Below are positions 1 to 8,304 of a DNA stretch of 64,000 bases, piece after piece (within the stretch, counting starts at the first letter, position 1; every line of letters starts with the position of its first letter). The notes beneath the pieces were generated by a model. The model searched no databases and was not told where the DNA came from. It was given only the letters and a program-made list of their open reading frames with translations. Both the position numbers and the translations under genes were made by a program. This DNA comes from Flavobacterium laiguense (lineage in GTDB: Bacteria > Bacteroidota > Bacteroidia > Flavobacteriales > Flavobacteriaceae): positions 558,001-622,000 of the forward strand of contig NZ_QCZH01000001.1 in the NCBI RefSeq assembly GCF_003097655.1, given 5' to 3'.

Positions 1-654
1 GCATTAGAAGAAGTAGCCAAGGAAACTTTGCCTGCCGATATGAGTTACGATTATATCAATCTTTCTTATCAGGAAAAACATTCACCAGGTGGAGGCTCAG
101 TGTTTTTGATGGCCTTGATTTTTGTGTTTTTAATTCTTGCAGCACAATACGAAAGTTGGAAATTACCCTTTAGTGTATTGCTAGGAGCGCCTTTGGCGGT
201 TTTTGGTGCTTTTTCTGGGTTGTTTTTGGCGCGAATTGGAAGCGATGCCTATGTAAATAATGTCTTTGCACAAATTGGGTTGGTATTACTCATCGGGTTG
301 GTCGCAAAAAATGCCATCCTTATCGTTGAGTTTGCTAAAGAAGAATATGAAAAAGGGGTGCCACTTTATGAGGCTGCAATGGTAGCAGCCAAGCTTCGTT
401 TTCGTCCTATTTTAATGACTGCTTTTGCCTTTATACTAGGTGTTGTTCCGTTGCTTACCGCTACAGGTGCTGGCTCGCAGGCACGTATTGTAATGGGAAT
501 GGCCGTGTTTAGCGGGATGTTGATAGCCACAGTACTCGGGGTGTTAATTGTACCGGGTTTGTATGTAATGATAGAAAGTATCGGAAAAAAGAAAAATGAG
601 GTGGTAACTCCTGAAAATAATATGGATTCAAATACTACAGAACATGATGAATAA
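1..654 (+). CDS. RND-family efflux pump inner-membrane protein, C-terminal part (5' end outside window)
   Basis: This is the last ~217 residues of an AcrB/HAE1-type proton-driven multidrug efflux pump. The reading frame is open from base 1, so the start lies upstream; the TTG at 28 is internal. Visible are hydrophobic helices separated by short loops, the stretch AQYESWKLPF typical of the C-terminal half of RND pumps, GLVAKNAILIVEFA (the conserved helix after the amphipathic turn) and RPILMTAFAFILG. The polar tail after residue 195 is short. The gene overlaps the next one by 11 bp, so pump and outer-membrane channel are translated together; a membrane-fusion protein would be expected upstream. 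Family assignment is secure; substrate cannot be told. Confidence 0.93.
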   Translation, partial: ALEEVAKETLPADMSYDYINLSYQEKHSPGGGSVFLMALIFVFLILAAQYESWKLPFSVLLGAPLAVFGAFSGLFLARIGSDAYVNNVFAQIGLVLLIGLVAKNAILIVEFAKEEYEKGVPLYEAAMVAAKLRFRPILMTAFAFILGVVPLLTATGAGSQARIVMGMAVFSGMLIATVLGVLIVPGLYVMIESIGKKKNEVVTPENNMDSNTTEHDE

Positions 655-2011
655 ATTAAAACTAGTAATAGTCATCCTTATACTTGCAATACTTCCTGTG
701 GGGTGTTTGGTAGGCCCTAAATATCAAAAGCCTGAAGAACAAAATGCCGCTAGTTTTCAAAACGGGCCTGCAAGTGTTGATACATTGGCCTCGGTGGTCA
801 ATGTCAAATGGTTTGATCTTTTTAATGATGAAGTTTTAAAAAGACTTATCTACAAAGGATTAGAGAATAATTATGATATGAAAATTGCTATGGCTCGTAT
901 TGAACGTACCCGAGCTGAATTAGGATATACCAAAGCGGATTTATTACCGGCCATAGGATATAGCGGAACAATAAATAGTAATGAAAAGACATTTATGCCT
1001 TCTAATGCTGCAGCTACTTTGTCTTGGGAATTGGATTTTTGGGGGAAAGTACGCCATGAGAATAGAGCAGTTCAAGATGAATTACTGGCTAGTGAAGAAG
1101 GGCGTAAAGTTATTCTTTCGAATCTGGTAAGTGATATTGCAGTTGCTTATTTTCAGCTTCGTGATTTTGATAATCAGTTGGTTGTTACTCAAAAAACGTT
1201 GGAAACAAGACAAAAAGCATTTGATATCATAAATCAAAGGTTTTTGGCGGGTTATGTTTCAGAAGTGGATAAAGTGCAAATTGAGCAACAAGTCGCCATT
1301 GCCGAAGCTGCGATACCTGCCATTAAGAGACAAATTACGAATCAAGAAAATACAATTTCAATCTTGTTAGGTCAGGCTCCTGGTCCAATTGAGCGCGGTA
1401 AAACAAATCTGGAGCTTCAAGTGGCGAATACTATACCGGTTTCTATTCCGTCTATTTTGTTAAAAAACAGACCCGATGTGAAACAAGCCGAAATGTATTA
1501 TATGGCATCCAATGAAAGAATAGGAGTGGCACAAGCCATGCGTTTTCCGTCTTTTAATATTGCGGCTTTAGCAGGTTTTGCCAATAGTGACGTGAGCGCT
1601 TTGTTTAATAGTACTTCGTATATACAAAATGCAAGCGCAGCTGTTGTAGGACCATTGTTTAATTTTGGAAAAAATAAAAGAAGAGTAGACATCTATAGAC
1701 AAATTGCCGAAGAATCGAAACTGTCATATCAAAAGACCTGTATTGTGGCTGTTGCAGAAGTGGAGCAAGCGTTACAAAATGTGAGAACCTACAAGGAAGA
1801 ATGGGCAGCTCGAAACAAACAGGTACTTGCCGCTAGGAAGAACTTGGAATTATCGGATGCCAGATATTATAATGGTTATGTTTCTTACTTGGAAGTTTTA
1901 GAAGTGCAACGTTCCCTATTTGATGCTGAACTGAGTCTTTCCCAGTTAACGCAAAGTCAACTTAGTTCAATGATACAATTGTATAGAGCTTTAGGAGGAG
2001 GTTGGAATTAA
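644..2011 (+). CDS. TolC/OprM-type outer-membrane efflux lipoprotein (NodT family)
   Basis: 455 residues. It should form the trimeric outer-membrane exit duct of the RND pump encoded just upstream. The N-terminus is a lipoprotein signal ending LPVGC (Cys ~21), followed by GPKYQKPE, the usual start of NodT-type factors. Two long alpha-helical OEP repeats follow; NRPDVKQAEMYYMASNERIG and the late segment YYNGYVSYLEVLEVQRSLFDAE are family hallmarks. ATG codons at 644 and 647 are adjacent and either may be used. The start lies inside the upstream gene (11 bp overlap), which indicates translational coupling. A hairpin with T-run follows the stop. Confidence 0.93.
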   Translation: MMNKLKLVIVILILAILPVGCLVGPKYQKPEEQNAASFQNGPASVDTLASVVNVKWFDLFNDEVLKRLIYKGLENNYDMKIAMARIERTRAELGYTKADLLPAIGYSGTINSNEKTFMPSNAAATLSWELDFWGKVRHENRAVQDELLASEEGRKVILSNLVSDIAVAYFQLRDFDNQLVVTQKTLETRQKAFDIINQRFLAGYVSEVDKVQIEQQVAIAEAAIPAIKRQITNQENTISILLGQAPGPIERGKTNLELQVANTIPVSIPSILLKNRPDVKQAEMYYMASNERIGVAQAMRFPSFNIAALAGFANSDVSALFNSTSYIQNASAAVVGPLFNFGKNKRRVDIYRQIAEESKLSYQKTCIVAVAEVEQALQNVRTYKEEWAARNKQVLAARKNLELSDARYYNGYVSYLEVLEVQRSLFDAELSLSQLTQSQLSSMIQLYRALGGGWN

Positions 2012-2034
2012 AAATCCATTAAAATCATAATTAG

Positions 2035-2063
2035 AAAACCACGCAATTTGCGTGGTTTTTTGT
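2035..2063 (+). terminator. Rho-independent terminator of the efflux operon
   Basis: Stem AAAACCACGCA / TGCGTGGTTTT with a 3-nt loop, followed by a T-rich stretch, 24 bp after the outer-membrane channel gene. Confidence 0.85.
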
Positions 2064-2182
2064 TTAAATCATTTTCTGACAAGACTTCTATTCTACAACA
2101 TTGTCAAAATTTGATTGTTTTTAATGAAGTGTGTGTAAATAATTGTAAATTTATGTGTTAAATATAACTAAATGAATTGATT

Positions 2183-2965
2183 ATGATGGATTATTATATA
2201 CTTCAGAATCTGGTAATGTACCTAATTCCTTTTTTTTGTGTGCTAGTTCCAATTCTTTTAGGTCAGCGATACGGGCTTTATTTAAAAACAAAGGCTGTTA
2301 AAGTAAGCGATGCTCCTGTTGGATCTGTCGTTGGTGCGTCACTTGGTTTGTTGGCTTTCATGTTGGCGTTTACTTTTCAAATTGTCGATAACCGCTATAA
2401 CGAACGCAAAAAACTTTTGCTTGATGAGGTAACAACTATTCGTACTACTTATTTGCGTGCCGGACTAATACCGGAGCCTTACAAATCGAATACGAGAAAA
2501 CTATTGATTGAATATACCGATTTGCGTGCTTCAATAGTTGATGATATAACACCTCAAAAAATAGCATACTTAAAAAGCAGATCTCAAGTGATTTTGGATA
2601 CGCTTTGGCGTTATTCAGAAGCGTTGGGAGCTATAGATCGGAGTTCGGAAGCCTATTCTCTTTATATGTCATCTACAAATGATTTGAATGAGATATACAA
2701 TCATCGGGTTACCTATACTTTTGAGTATCGCATTCCATTTGCTATTCTATGTATTTTAGGCATTATCACTTTTTTTTCAATGTTTATACTGGGTTATCAG
2801 TTTGGGATTTCGGGTAAGAAAAATAACATTGTTGCCGTTTTAATTTCTGTTATTTTTGCTTCATTGATGTGGTTGATTCTTGCACTTGACCGACCGGAAA
2901 AAGGATTTATCCGATTGAATCAAAAACCAATAATTACACTTTATAAACAGTTACACGAGAAATAA
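2183..2965 (+). CDS. DUF4239-like (bestrophin-like) integral membrane protein
   Basis: About 260 residues, function unknown. Two hydrophobic helices near the N-terminus (LVMYLIPFFCVLVPILLG and GASLGLLAFMLAFTFQ) flank a short loop. A ~120-residue cytosolic, charged helical domain with NRYNERKKLLLDEVTTIRTT follows, then two C-terminal helices. This layout and the helix-2/NRYxxRK segment resemble DUF4239 membrane proteins; I infer this from memory of the family. The frame opens with TTG at 2177, but ATG at 2183 or 2186 is the better start. It is a single-gene unit between two terminators. Possibly a channel-like protein, but nothing in the sequence proves that. Confidence 0.7.
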   Translation: MMDYYILQNLVMYLIPFFCVLVPILLGQRYGLYLKTKAVKVSDAPVGSVVGASLGLLAFMLAFTFQIVDNRYNERKKLLLDEVTTIRTTYLRAGLIPEPYKSNTRKLLIEYTDLRASIVDDITPQKIAYLKSRSQVILDTLWRYSEALGAIDRSSEAYSLYMSSTNDLNEIYNHRVTYTFEYRIPFAILCILGIITFFSMFILGYQFGISGKKNNIVAVLISVIFASLMWLILALDRPEKGFIRLNQKPIITLYKQLHEK

Positions 2966-3000
2966 GCATTGAATTATTTTTAATTTAGGCAACCATTAGA

Positions 3001-3039
3001 ATCAAAAAAAAACCATCCGTTTCTGGATGGTTTTTTGAT
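3001..3039. terminator. Bidirectional terminator
   Basis: Stem AAAAAACCATCC / GGATGGTTTTTT with loop GTTTCT, further extended by ATC/GAT at the outer ends. A-run and T-run on opposite sides let it serve the DUF4239-like gene (plus) and the bacilliredoxin gene (minus), which converge here. Confidence 0.85.
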
Positions 3040-3056
3040 TTGATGCATTTTAAAGC

Positions 3057-3467
3057 TTAGCAATACTCGTTGAAAGCATCTTTTAAGTTTTCTGCAATAG
3101 TTTCTGCTGGACGCCCTTCAATGTGGTGACGCTCTAACATGTGAACCAATTCACCATCTTTGAACAAGGCAATACTTGGTGAAGAAGGAGGGAAAGGAAA
3201 CATAAATCCTCTTGCAGCTTCTACAGCTTCTCTATCTACTCCTGCAAAAACAGTTACTAGGTTTGAAGGTTTTTTTGCATTATCTAAACTCATTTTTGCT
3301 CCCGGACGTGCATTTCTAGCAGCACAACCACATACAGAGTTTACTACTACAAGTGTTGTTCCTGCTGATTTTATTGCGTTTTCTACAGCTTCTACAGTAT
3401 GTAATTCTTGAAAACCAGCGACTGTTAATTCAGCCTGCATTGGTTTTACCATTTCTTCTGGATACAT
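3057..3467 (-). CDS. BrxA/BrxB family bacilliredoxin (YphP/YqiW-like, DUF1094)
   Basis: 136 residues with a thioredoxin-like fold expected. The active site is the CGC motif in VVNSVCGCAARNARPG (about residues 46-48) instead of CxxC. The protein ends NEYC with a C-terminal Cys, as in BrxA/BrxB. Other family marks are the opening MYPEEMV, VFAGVDREA and FPPSSPSIALFKDG. Bacilliredoxins remove bacillithiol from S-bacillithiolated proteins. That Bacteroidota such as Flavobacterium can carry bacillithiol-type enzymes is recalled knowledge; no biosynthetic gene is present here. Monocistronic, convergent with the upstream membrane protein gene. Length matches the family. Confidence 0.92.
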   Translation of the reverse strand: MYPEEMVKPMQAELTVAGFQELHTVEAVENAIKSAGTTLVVVNSVCGCAARNARPGAKMSLDNAKKPSNLVTVFAGVDREAVEAARGFMFPFPPSSPSIALFKDGELVHMLERHHIEGRPAETIAENLKDAFNEYC

Positions 3468-3635
3468 ATTTTTTATTTTAAGTTTAACTTTTGAGCTGCA
3501 AAGTTACAAAGTTTAGTTGCAAGAACTTAATTTGAAGTATAAAGTTTTGTTATAGTTTGATTTTGAACTTTTAAAATCATTTGTTATTTATCATAGAATG
3601 CTCTATCAGGACTTATTTCAATGTGTGCTTTGATC

Positions 3636-4232
3636 TTATTCAAAGTATTTATTAATGTCTGATTTGAATTTTTCATATTCATTAGGCAATATCTTTTTTT
3701 CGAAAAACAACATATTAAACAAATTGTAAAATTCATAAAGAATTTCAAAGTCATTTTCATTATCAAAGTTGATTTTGATACGAGCATAATTTGAATCATT
3801 CTCGTTTAAAAATTTAACATAAGGATCTCTTCCGTTCAGGAATGAAAATGATTTTATTGGTGTTGCATAGTACTCTGAATCCGTATCTAATCCTTTTTCA
3901 AGGTTTCGTTTAAGCCATTTTTTTGTTTTTTCAAGGTCGTTTGCAATTGAATTATATTCTGCTAGTTCGATTTTGAGTAATTGAATCTTGCCTTCAATAT
4001 CATTGTTTTTTTCTAGATGTTTACTTAAAGTCTTATAAATATCAATGAATAAGCAATCGTTTCCTCTTGTACAACACATACAAGGCAAAATGAATTGACT
4101 ACATCTATAATTGTCAACTGTATTTAAGTACAATCCCCAATTTTTGTTTAGCCAATTTTTAACATAAGTAATTGTTAGCGATTTGTTATTTGACTTTTCG
4201 GTTAATTCTGAGATTTGGTTTAAATAACTCAT
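3636..4232 (-). CDS. Hypothetical protein with a Cys cluster
   Basis: 198 residues; I do not recognise the family. A clustered cysteine pattern RCSQFILPCMCCTRGNDC (residues ~44-61; C-x7-C-x-C-C-x5-C) could bind zinc or an Fe-S cluster, or form disulfides; no signal peptide is visible, so metal binding is likelier. The middle is helical and Lys/Glu-rich, and the C-terminal third has aromatic-rich segments (FEILYEFYNLFNMLFF). It starts the minus-strand run of unknown genes at 3.6-7.5 kb, read after the 169-residue gene with a ~97-bp gap. ATG start is unambiguous in frame. Confidence 0.7.
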   Translation of the reverse strand: MSYLNQISELTEKSNNKSLTITYVKNWLNKNWGLYLNTVDNYRCSQFILPCMCCTRGNDCLFIDIYKTLSKHLEKNNDIEGKIQLLKIELAEYNSIANDLEKTKKWLKRNLEKGLDTDSEYYATPIKSFSFLNGRDPYVKFLNENDSNYARIKINFDNENDFEILYEFYNLFNMLFFEKKILPNEYEKFKSDINKYFE

Positions 4233-4329
4233 CCTTGAAATTTGTTTAAGGTCTAAAAATCATTATTCAAAATTTATGAATAATAATTTTACAGTTTATT
4301 TACTAAGGGAAATACTTTACATTTCGTAA

Positions 4330-4839
4330 CTATTTATGATTAAATTTCAGTTGCTTTTGTAAATCCAAAATTTTAGATTCAAGTCGAGTTATTGTTTTAT
4401 CACGATAATTAATGTCTTCTATTGCAATATGAGTTCCGTACTTGTTTAATTTTTCGACATAGGATAACAGTTCTTTGAAAAACACTTCAGAATGCTCCGA
4501 ATTGTCGAATGGGATTACTTTTTCAAAATCTAATTTATCAGTTATTTTTACTTTTTGACATACAGCATAATGATTAGGCTTAATTACAACACTCCAAGTC
4601 TCATCTCCTTCAAAAGAACATTTGATATCGTCTAAAACCATAAAATTACCGATAATATCTTGTATTGAATTATTTTTTATAATATGCTTATAGAAGTTAT
4701 TATTTTTAGATGCAGAATCAAACTTCCAATTGGATTCTATTACATAAATTATTTTTTTTAAGTCAATTTTTTCAATTGATGCTGTTTGCTTTATATGTTG
4801 AGAATCATTAAGAATAAGAGTATAGTATTTTTTATTCAT
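4330..4839 (-). CDS. Hypothetical protein
   Basis: 169 residues, cytosolic by composition, no recognised domain. The N-terminal part alternates beta and alpha (KYYTLILNDSQ, FDLKK-like, KKIIYVIESNWKF). A central segment SFEGDETWSVVIKPNHYAV looks beta-rich. The last 30 residues (DKTITRLESKILDLQKQLKF) form a short coiled coil that could mediate dimerisation. Neighbours on both sides are also unknown and on the same strand with gaps of ~70-100 bp, so they may be an operon or independent cassette genes. Real coding use is supported by length and normal flavobacterial codon preference; function unknown. Confidence 0.65.
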   Translation of the reverse strand: MNKKYYTLILNDSQHIKQTASIEKIDLKKIIYVIESNWKFDSASKNNNFYKHIIKNNSIQDIIGNFMVLDDIKCSFEGDETWSVVIKPNHYAVCQKVKITDKLDFEKVIPFDNSEHSEVFFKELLSYVEKLNKYGTHIAIEDINYRDKTITRLESKILDLQKQLKFNHK

Positions 4840-4911
4840 TGAGGATAAGTAAAAAGAGGTTAGCTAACTAAATCAAAGTGTTTTTGAATGAATAGTTTAG
4901 TATAACTTCCG

Positions 4912-5859
4912 TTAATATTTATATTTTTCTATAGAATCTATTCTTGTTTCAGATAAGCTATACCAATTAGCAATAGTTTTAGTTCTTTTGTCAATAACTA
5001 TTGCATTTTCAAATTTTGTATTTCCAATAATATTTAATTCTATTACTGCTATTTGATAATCATCTTCTAAATAATTTAATTTACCATCCTGATTGTAATT
5101 GTAAGTTTGTTTTCCAAAAAAATTTAATTGTAAAAAATTGATCTCATCATAAAATTCTTCAAGTTTAGAAGAATCTAATAACGCCATTTCGCTATCATCA
5201 ATACACTCATAAGATAATTCCATTTCATATAGTAAATTACTATACTCATCATGAAATTTATTTTTAAAATACTTTTTTTTATCAATCATTTTATTTCCAA
5301 ACTCTGTGATGATTTCTGTAGTTGTTGATATAAAATAATCATCTTCATCCGTTATTTTTTCCGTTGGTTTTAGTTTGAATAAATCATAATTTAACTCATT
5401 ATAGAAATATAATTTTCTATGTAACAAATCTTCGACCTCCTTATTCGTAATTATTTCCGATCTAATTAATTTATTTTGATTTATTGGAGTTTCAGTACCG
5501 TATTGTGTAGCTATATTATTTGCACTAAAAAAAGTTTCTGTTTTTATAAGCATAGTTTTTTTTAAAACTGCGTCTTCATCAAAATATTCAAATGTAGTTA
5601 GGCAAGTCCAATAGTCGTGATGTTCATCTGACCCTTCAGTAATAATTTGAGATAGTTTCCCTAATTCGTTATAGTATAATTTTTCACCATTAAAAATTAG
5701 CAGTCTATCATTTTTATCAAAAATAAGCTCTGTATCAACGAATCCGTTTGTTCCTCTATTAAATTTCTCATCAAAATTCGGATTAGAATAGTTTATAAAT
5801 CGATAGGTGTCAAAACATCGATTTCCTTCCATTCTTAAATTTATTTTCTTGTAGCTCAT
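4912..5859 (-). CDS. Hypothetical acidic protein
   Basis: 315 residues, no signal peptide or membrane segment, rich in Asp/Glu, Tyr and Phe. The N-terminal ~110 residues contain short strand-turn repeats such as ELIFDKNDRLLIFNGEKLYY and ELGKLSQIITEG, reminiscent of MORN/YD-like beta-hairpin proteins often found next to toxins, but I cannot assign a family. The stretch YFISTTTEIITEFG and the C-terminal EDDYQIAVIELNIIGNTKF suggest an antiparallel beta core. Acidic, orphan, cytosolic proteins of this sort are sometimes immunity proteins; that is only a guess. Starts at ATG 5859. Confidence 0.65.
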   Translation of the reverse strand: MSYKKINLRMEGNRCFDTYRFINYSNPNFDEKFNRGTNGFVDTELIFDKNDRLLIFNGEKLYYNELGKLSQIITEGSDEHHDYWTCLTTFEYFDEDAVLKKTMLIKTETFFSANNIATQYGTETPINQNKLIRSEIITNKEVEDLLHRKLYFYNELNYDLFKLKPTEKITDEDDYFISTTTEIITEFGNKMIDKKKYFKNKFHDEYSNLLYEMELSYECIDDSEMALLDSSKLEEFYDEINFLQLNFFGKQTYNYNQDGKLNYLEDDYQIAVIELNIIGNTKFENAIVIDKRTKTIANWYSLSETRIDSIEKYKY

Positions 5860-5893
5860 TTTTTTATTATTACCTAATTAGTTTATTTTGAAG

Positions 5894-6310
5894 TCAATCT
5901 ATCTTTCTAACAAACTTCCAATCTTTACCATTTTTATCCGTGACTTTCAATGTATTCCCTTCTACGACACCTTTAATTTCACAATTAAACATATTTTCAA
6001 TTTTACTGCATTGTCCTGCAAAATTAAGTGTAAAATTTGGTTTGGTGTATTTATAAGTTCCTAAGATTAAACTTTGTTGGGGATACCACATTGATACTTG
6101 GGTGTTTGGATTTGAAAAGTAAAGATCGAAGGCTTCTATTTCTGTGCATGTCCATTCCGTTTGATATAAATTATCCGGCGTTTGTGAATTGGTGGTTTCT
6201 TCATCTTTACTACAACTGTATATTAATGTCAGCATGACAGCCATCAAACTGCTTTTAAACATGTTTTTTATATTGCTTTTGTTTGCGAATTCTAATAATT
6301 TTTTTCTCAT
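5894..6310 (-). CDS. Small hypothetical lipoprotein
   Basis: 138 residues. A lipoprotein signal is seen: hydrophobic LMAVMLTLIYSC with Cys at residue 33, then SKDEETT, the Ser/Asp/Glu start common in exported Bacteroidota lipoproteins. The extra basic N-terminus suggests the true start may be Met17 (position ~6262), which gives a normal signal length. The mature part has YQTEWTCTEIEAF, Trp and aromatic residues and a terminal GKDWKFVRKID, compatible with a small lipocalin-like or beta-sandwich fold, though unproven. It precedes the acidic hypothetical gene by ~35 bp on the same strand, so the two probably form one transcript. Confidence 0.7.
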   Translation of the reverse strand: MRKKLLEFANKSNIKNMFKSSLMAVMLTLIYSCSKDEETTNSQTPDNLYQTEWTCTEIEAFDLYFSNPNTQVSMWYPQQSLILGTYKYTKPNFTLNFAGQCSKIENMFNCEIKGVVEGNTLKVTDKNGKDWKFVRKID

Positions 6311-6387
6311 TTTATTTGCTCTTTAAGTTTTGTAACGCAAACATATTAACTAGAATGAGACATTATTGTTTTCTGCAAATTTGCAAA

Positions 6388-7527
6388 CTAAAAAGGTTGG
6401 CCTTTATAGGTTTCCGGTTCGTTTTCTTTTGGTTTTAATATTGGTATTCTTTTGACATCGCTCCCAAAACCGCTGCCTGATATGATGTAATTATCAGCAT
6501 ATTGTTTATCCATAAGCTTGTAAAATGCTGATTTTATTCTGGATATATGTGTGTAAATTGCCTTGCTGTTAAGGTCGGTCAAATCATCTATACTTTGCAA
6601 CATTTTATCATAATCAGCCTGATAGGATATTTTTGAATAAAGTTGTTCTAACTCTTTTTTGTACAAGTGTAATTGCTTGATATTTATTCCTTCCGGATGA
6701 TTGTAAAACAATATGTAAATTGACTTTGTTAAGTGGCTTAGAGGGATTTCGACGTTGCCAAAATACGGTAGTGAAATTCTAAAATCAGTATCAATATTAA
6801 TTTTGCTGACTGATTTCAAATCGATTTCATCAGCGGTGTTGTTGATGATGTTTTTAAGAATAGGCAAAGCATATAAAAGTTGTCCATTGTTTTTCAAGTC
6901 TTTTAGTTGTGCCTCTATTTGCTTTATTTTGGCTACTGTTTCTTCATCTAATCCCTCAAAAGGATCTGTTTTTTGGAATTCCCTTCTTGAAAAAGCAAGG
7001 TTATCAAGGGAATTACTTATGGTAATAAATTCCTCATTCAGGAATTCAAATAATCTTTCAAAAGGTTTTAGATTAAGGTTGGAAAAATGAAGATCATCAC
7101 ATTCAATTAAATAAAACAAATTGTCCTTTTTTAATAAGAACCCGGATTGAATATTGCCATTGTAGCCCAAACTATTTAAGATAGTTTTACAATATGTAGA
7201 ATTAAGTAATGACGAACTTAATAAGCCTTTAATGTAGTTTAAGTGTGGTAAGTAGTATTTAATGATTTCTTCAATGGTATCGGTTTGGATTTGAATTTTT
7301 GACAAGTAAATAAATTTCTTGTCAATCTTAGTAAATCGTTCGAAAAGCAGATGGTAATTTGATTTTAGATAATTCCCAAGAAAATGGTTGTTTTCTTCAA
7401 TATCGAAAAACAAAACCATATCTTCTTCAAAATTGAACTCGGATAGGTTTAAGTTTTGCTTTGTCATTTCAAAGCCTTCAATATTGAAACCTTTGAAATA
7501 ATTGGATAAGTTTTCTGAGTAAATCAA
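6388..7527 (-). CDS. Hypothetical protein with a C-terminal winged-helix-like region
   Basis: 379 residues; family not recognised. The N-terminal ~170 residues are a mixed alpha/beta region with no motifs known to me. Residues ~195-215 form a charged helix (EETVAKIKQIEAQLKDLKN). The C-terminal ~130 residues resemble a response-regulator-type winged helix: strands ending in PLSHLTKSIYILFYNHPEGI, then a helix with IYTHISRIKSAFYKLMDKQ, then YIISGSG and a strand KRIPI. That suggests DNA binding or a signalling scaffold; this is inference. The frame opens with TTG at 7527; ATG at 7467 is an alternative that removes 20 residues. No obvious operon partner upstream. Confidence 0.65.
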   Translation of the reverse strand: MIYSENLSNYFKGFNIEGFEMTKQNLNLSEFNFEEDMVLFFDIEENNHFLGNYLKSNYHLLFERFTKIDKKFIYLSKIQIQTDTIEEIIKYYLPHLNYIKGLLSSSLLNSTYCKTILNSLGYNGNIQSGFLLKKDNLFYLIECDDLHFSNLNLKPFERLFEFLNEEFITISNSLDNLAFSRREFQKTDPFEGLDEETVAKIKQIEAQLKDLKNNGQLLYALPILKNIINNTADEIDLKSVSKINIDTDFRISLPYFGNVEIPLSHLTKSIYILFYNHPEGINIKQLHLYKKELEQLYSKISYQADYDKMLQSIDDLTDLNSKAIYTHISRIKSAFYKLMDKQYADNYIISGSGFGSDVKRIPILKPKENEPETYKGQPF

Positions 7528-7671
7528 GGTTTGGTTGTTAACATTTAATCAAGTTTAAAAAGATTGATATACAACTTAAAAGATGTAAGTTCAATTGATA
7601 TGTAAATCTAAATGTTTTAACCTTAAAAACCAATTCAAATTATGAGTAGACTACTTATGTAAAACAACTCA

Positions 7672-8136
7672 TTATTTTATCTTTTTTAGAATGGATAGTA
7701 AGTCTTTGCTGTTTAGAAAAGAATGCTTTTGGAACACTATTGAAAAATCAGGCTGTAAAATAGTAAGAGTAGGGTAAATTACTTGAGAATTAATGGTCGC
7801 TAATGCTGTGGCAAGTTCATGAATTCCTGTGTTTTGTCCATTTGGTTGAAATTCAAATGTATGATTATTGAACTGTATGTCTTCTTTGCTTTCGGCATCG
7901 AATGAAATAAAGTAGAAATTTTCGTTTAAAAGAGTAATGATTTCAATGTTTTTGAAAGTTGAATTTTCCATCATTTTGCAGTAGTTACACCAGGTTGTAT
8001 GGATGAAAATTACTAAAGGTTTTGGGTTTTCTTTGGATAATTTTTCGGCTTCTTCAAAAGCATAGGTTTTCAATTGGGCAAAACCAGATGGAATCGTCCA
8101 AAAGAAAATCATTAGTATGTAGATCCATTTTTTCAT
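7672..8136 (-). CDS. Exported thioredoxin-family protein (WCNYC active site)
   Basis: 154 residues. Signal peptide MKKWIYILMIFFWTIPSGFAQ, so periplasmic. The thioredoxin fold follows: KPLVIFIHTTWCNYCKMMENSTF carries the CxxC active site (Cys-Asn-Tyr-Cys, residues ~49-52), YFISFDAESKEDI gives the next strand, and VIYPTLTILQPD holds the cis-Pro. It resembles DUF255/DsbD-gamma-type thioredoxins that reduce periplasmic disulfides or act in metal-protein maturation. It lies directly downstream of the TonB receptor gene on the same strand, with a structured repeat (8192-8262) in the gap. The receptor plug has its own CxxC, so a functional link is plausible. Confidence 0.85.
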   Translation of the reverse strand: MKKWIYILMIFFWTIPSGFAQLKTYAFEEAEKLSKENPKPLVIFIHTTWCNYCKMMENSTFKNIEIITLLNENFYFISFDAESKEDIQFNNHTFEFQPNGQNTGIHELATALATINSQVIYPTLTILQPDFSIVFQKHSFLNSKDLLSILKKIK

Positions 8137-8191
8137 TTAAAATTTGTTTGTATTTGTAAGTGATGGCAAAGAAGTAATATGTTTTTCCCTT

Positions 8192-8262
8192 AGCCCTGAT
8201 CGCAGTGATATCCTTTGCTTTTTTTCTTTAAAAAAGCAAAGATAAAACGGAGAGCAGGATTC
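8192..8262 (-). repeat. Dispersed structured element, copy C (minus orientation)
   Basis: One of three clear copies in the window (others at 37895 and 60040). Read on the minus strand it has ATCCTGCTCTCCG, then ATCTTT, a perfect 12-bp hairpin (CTTTGCTTTTTT / AAAAAAGCAAAG; plus-strand 8213-8224 and 8230-8241), then GGATATCACTGCGATCAGGGCTA. The outer arm is CCTG pairing with CAGG (plus-strand 8255-8258 with 8195-8198). It sits in the gap between the TonB receptor and the thioredoxin gene, in their direction of transcription. An ORF overlapping it is an artefact. Confidence 0.7.
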
Positions 8263-8304
8263 TTCTTTCCCAAAAAGCCTAATGTTTCTGCTTCTTCAAA
8301 AGTT

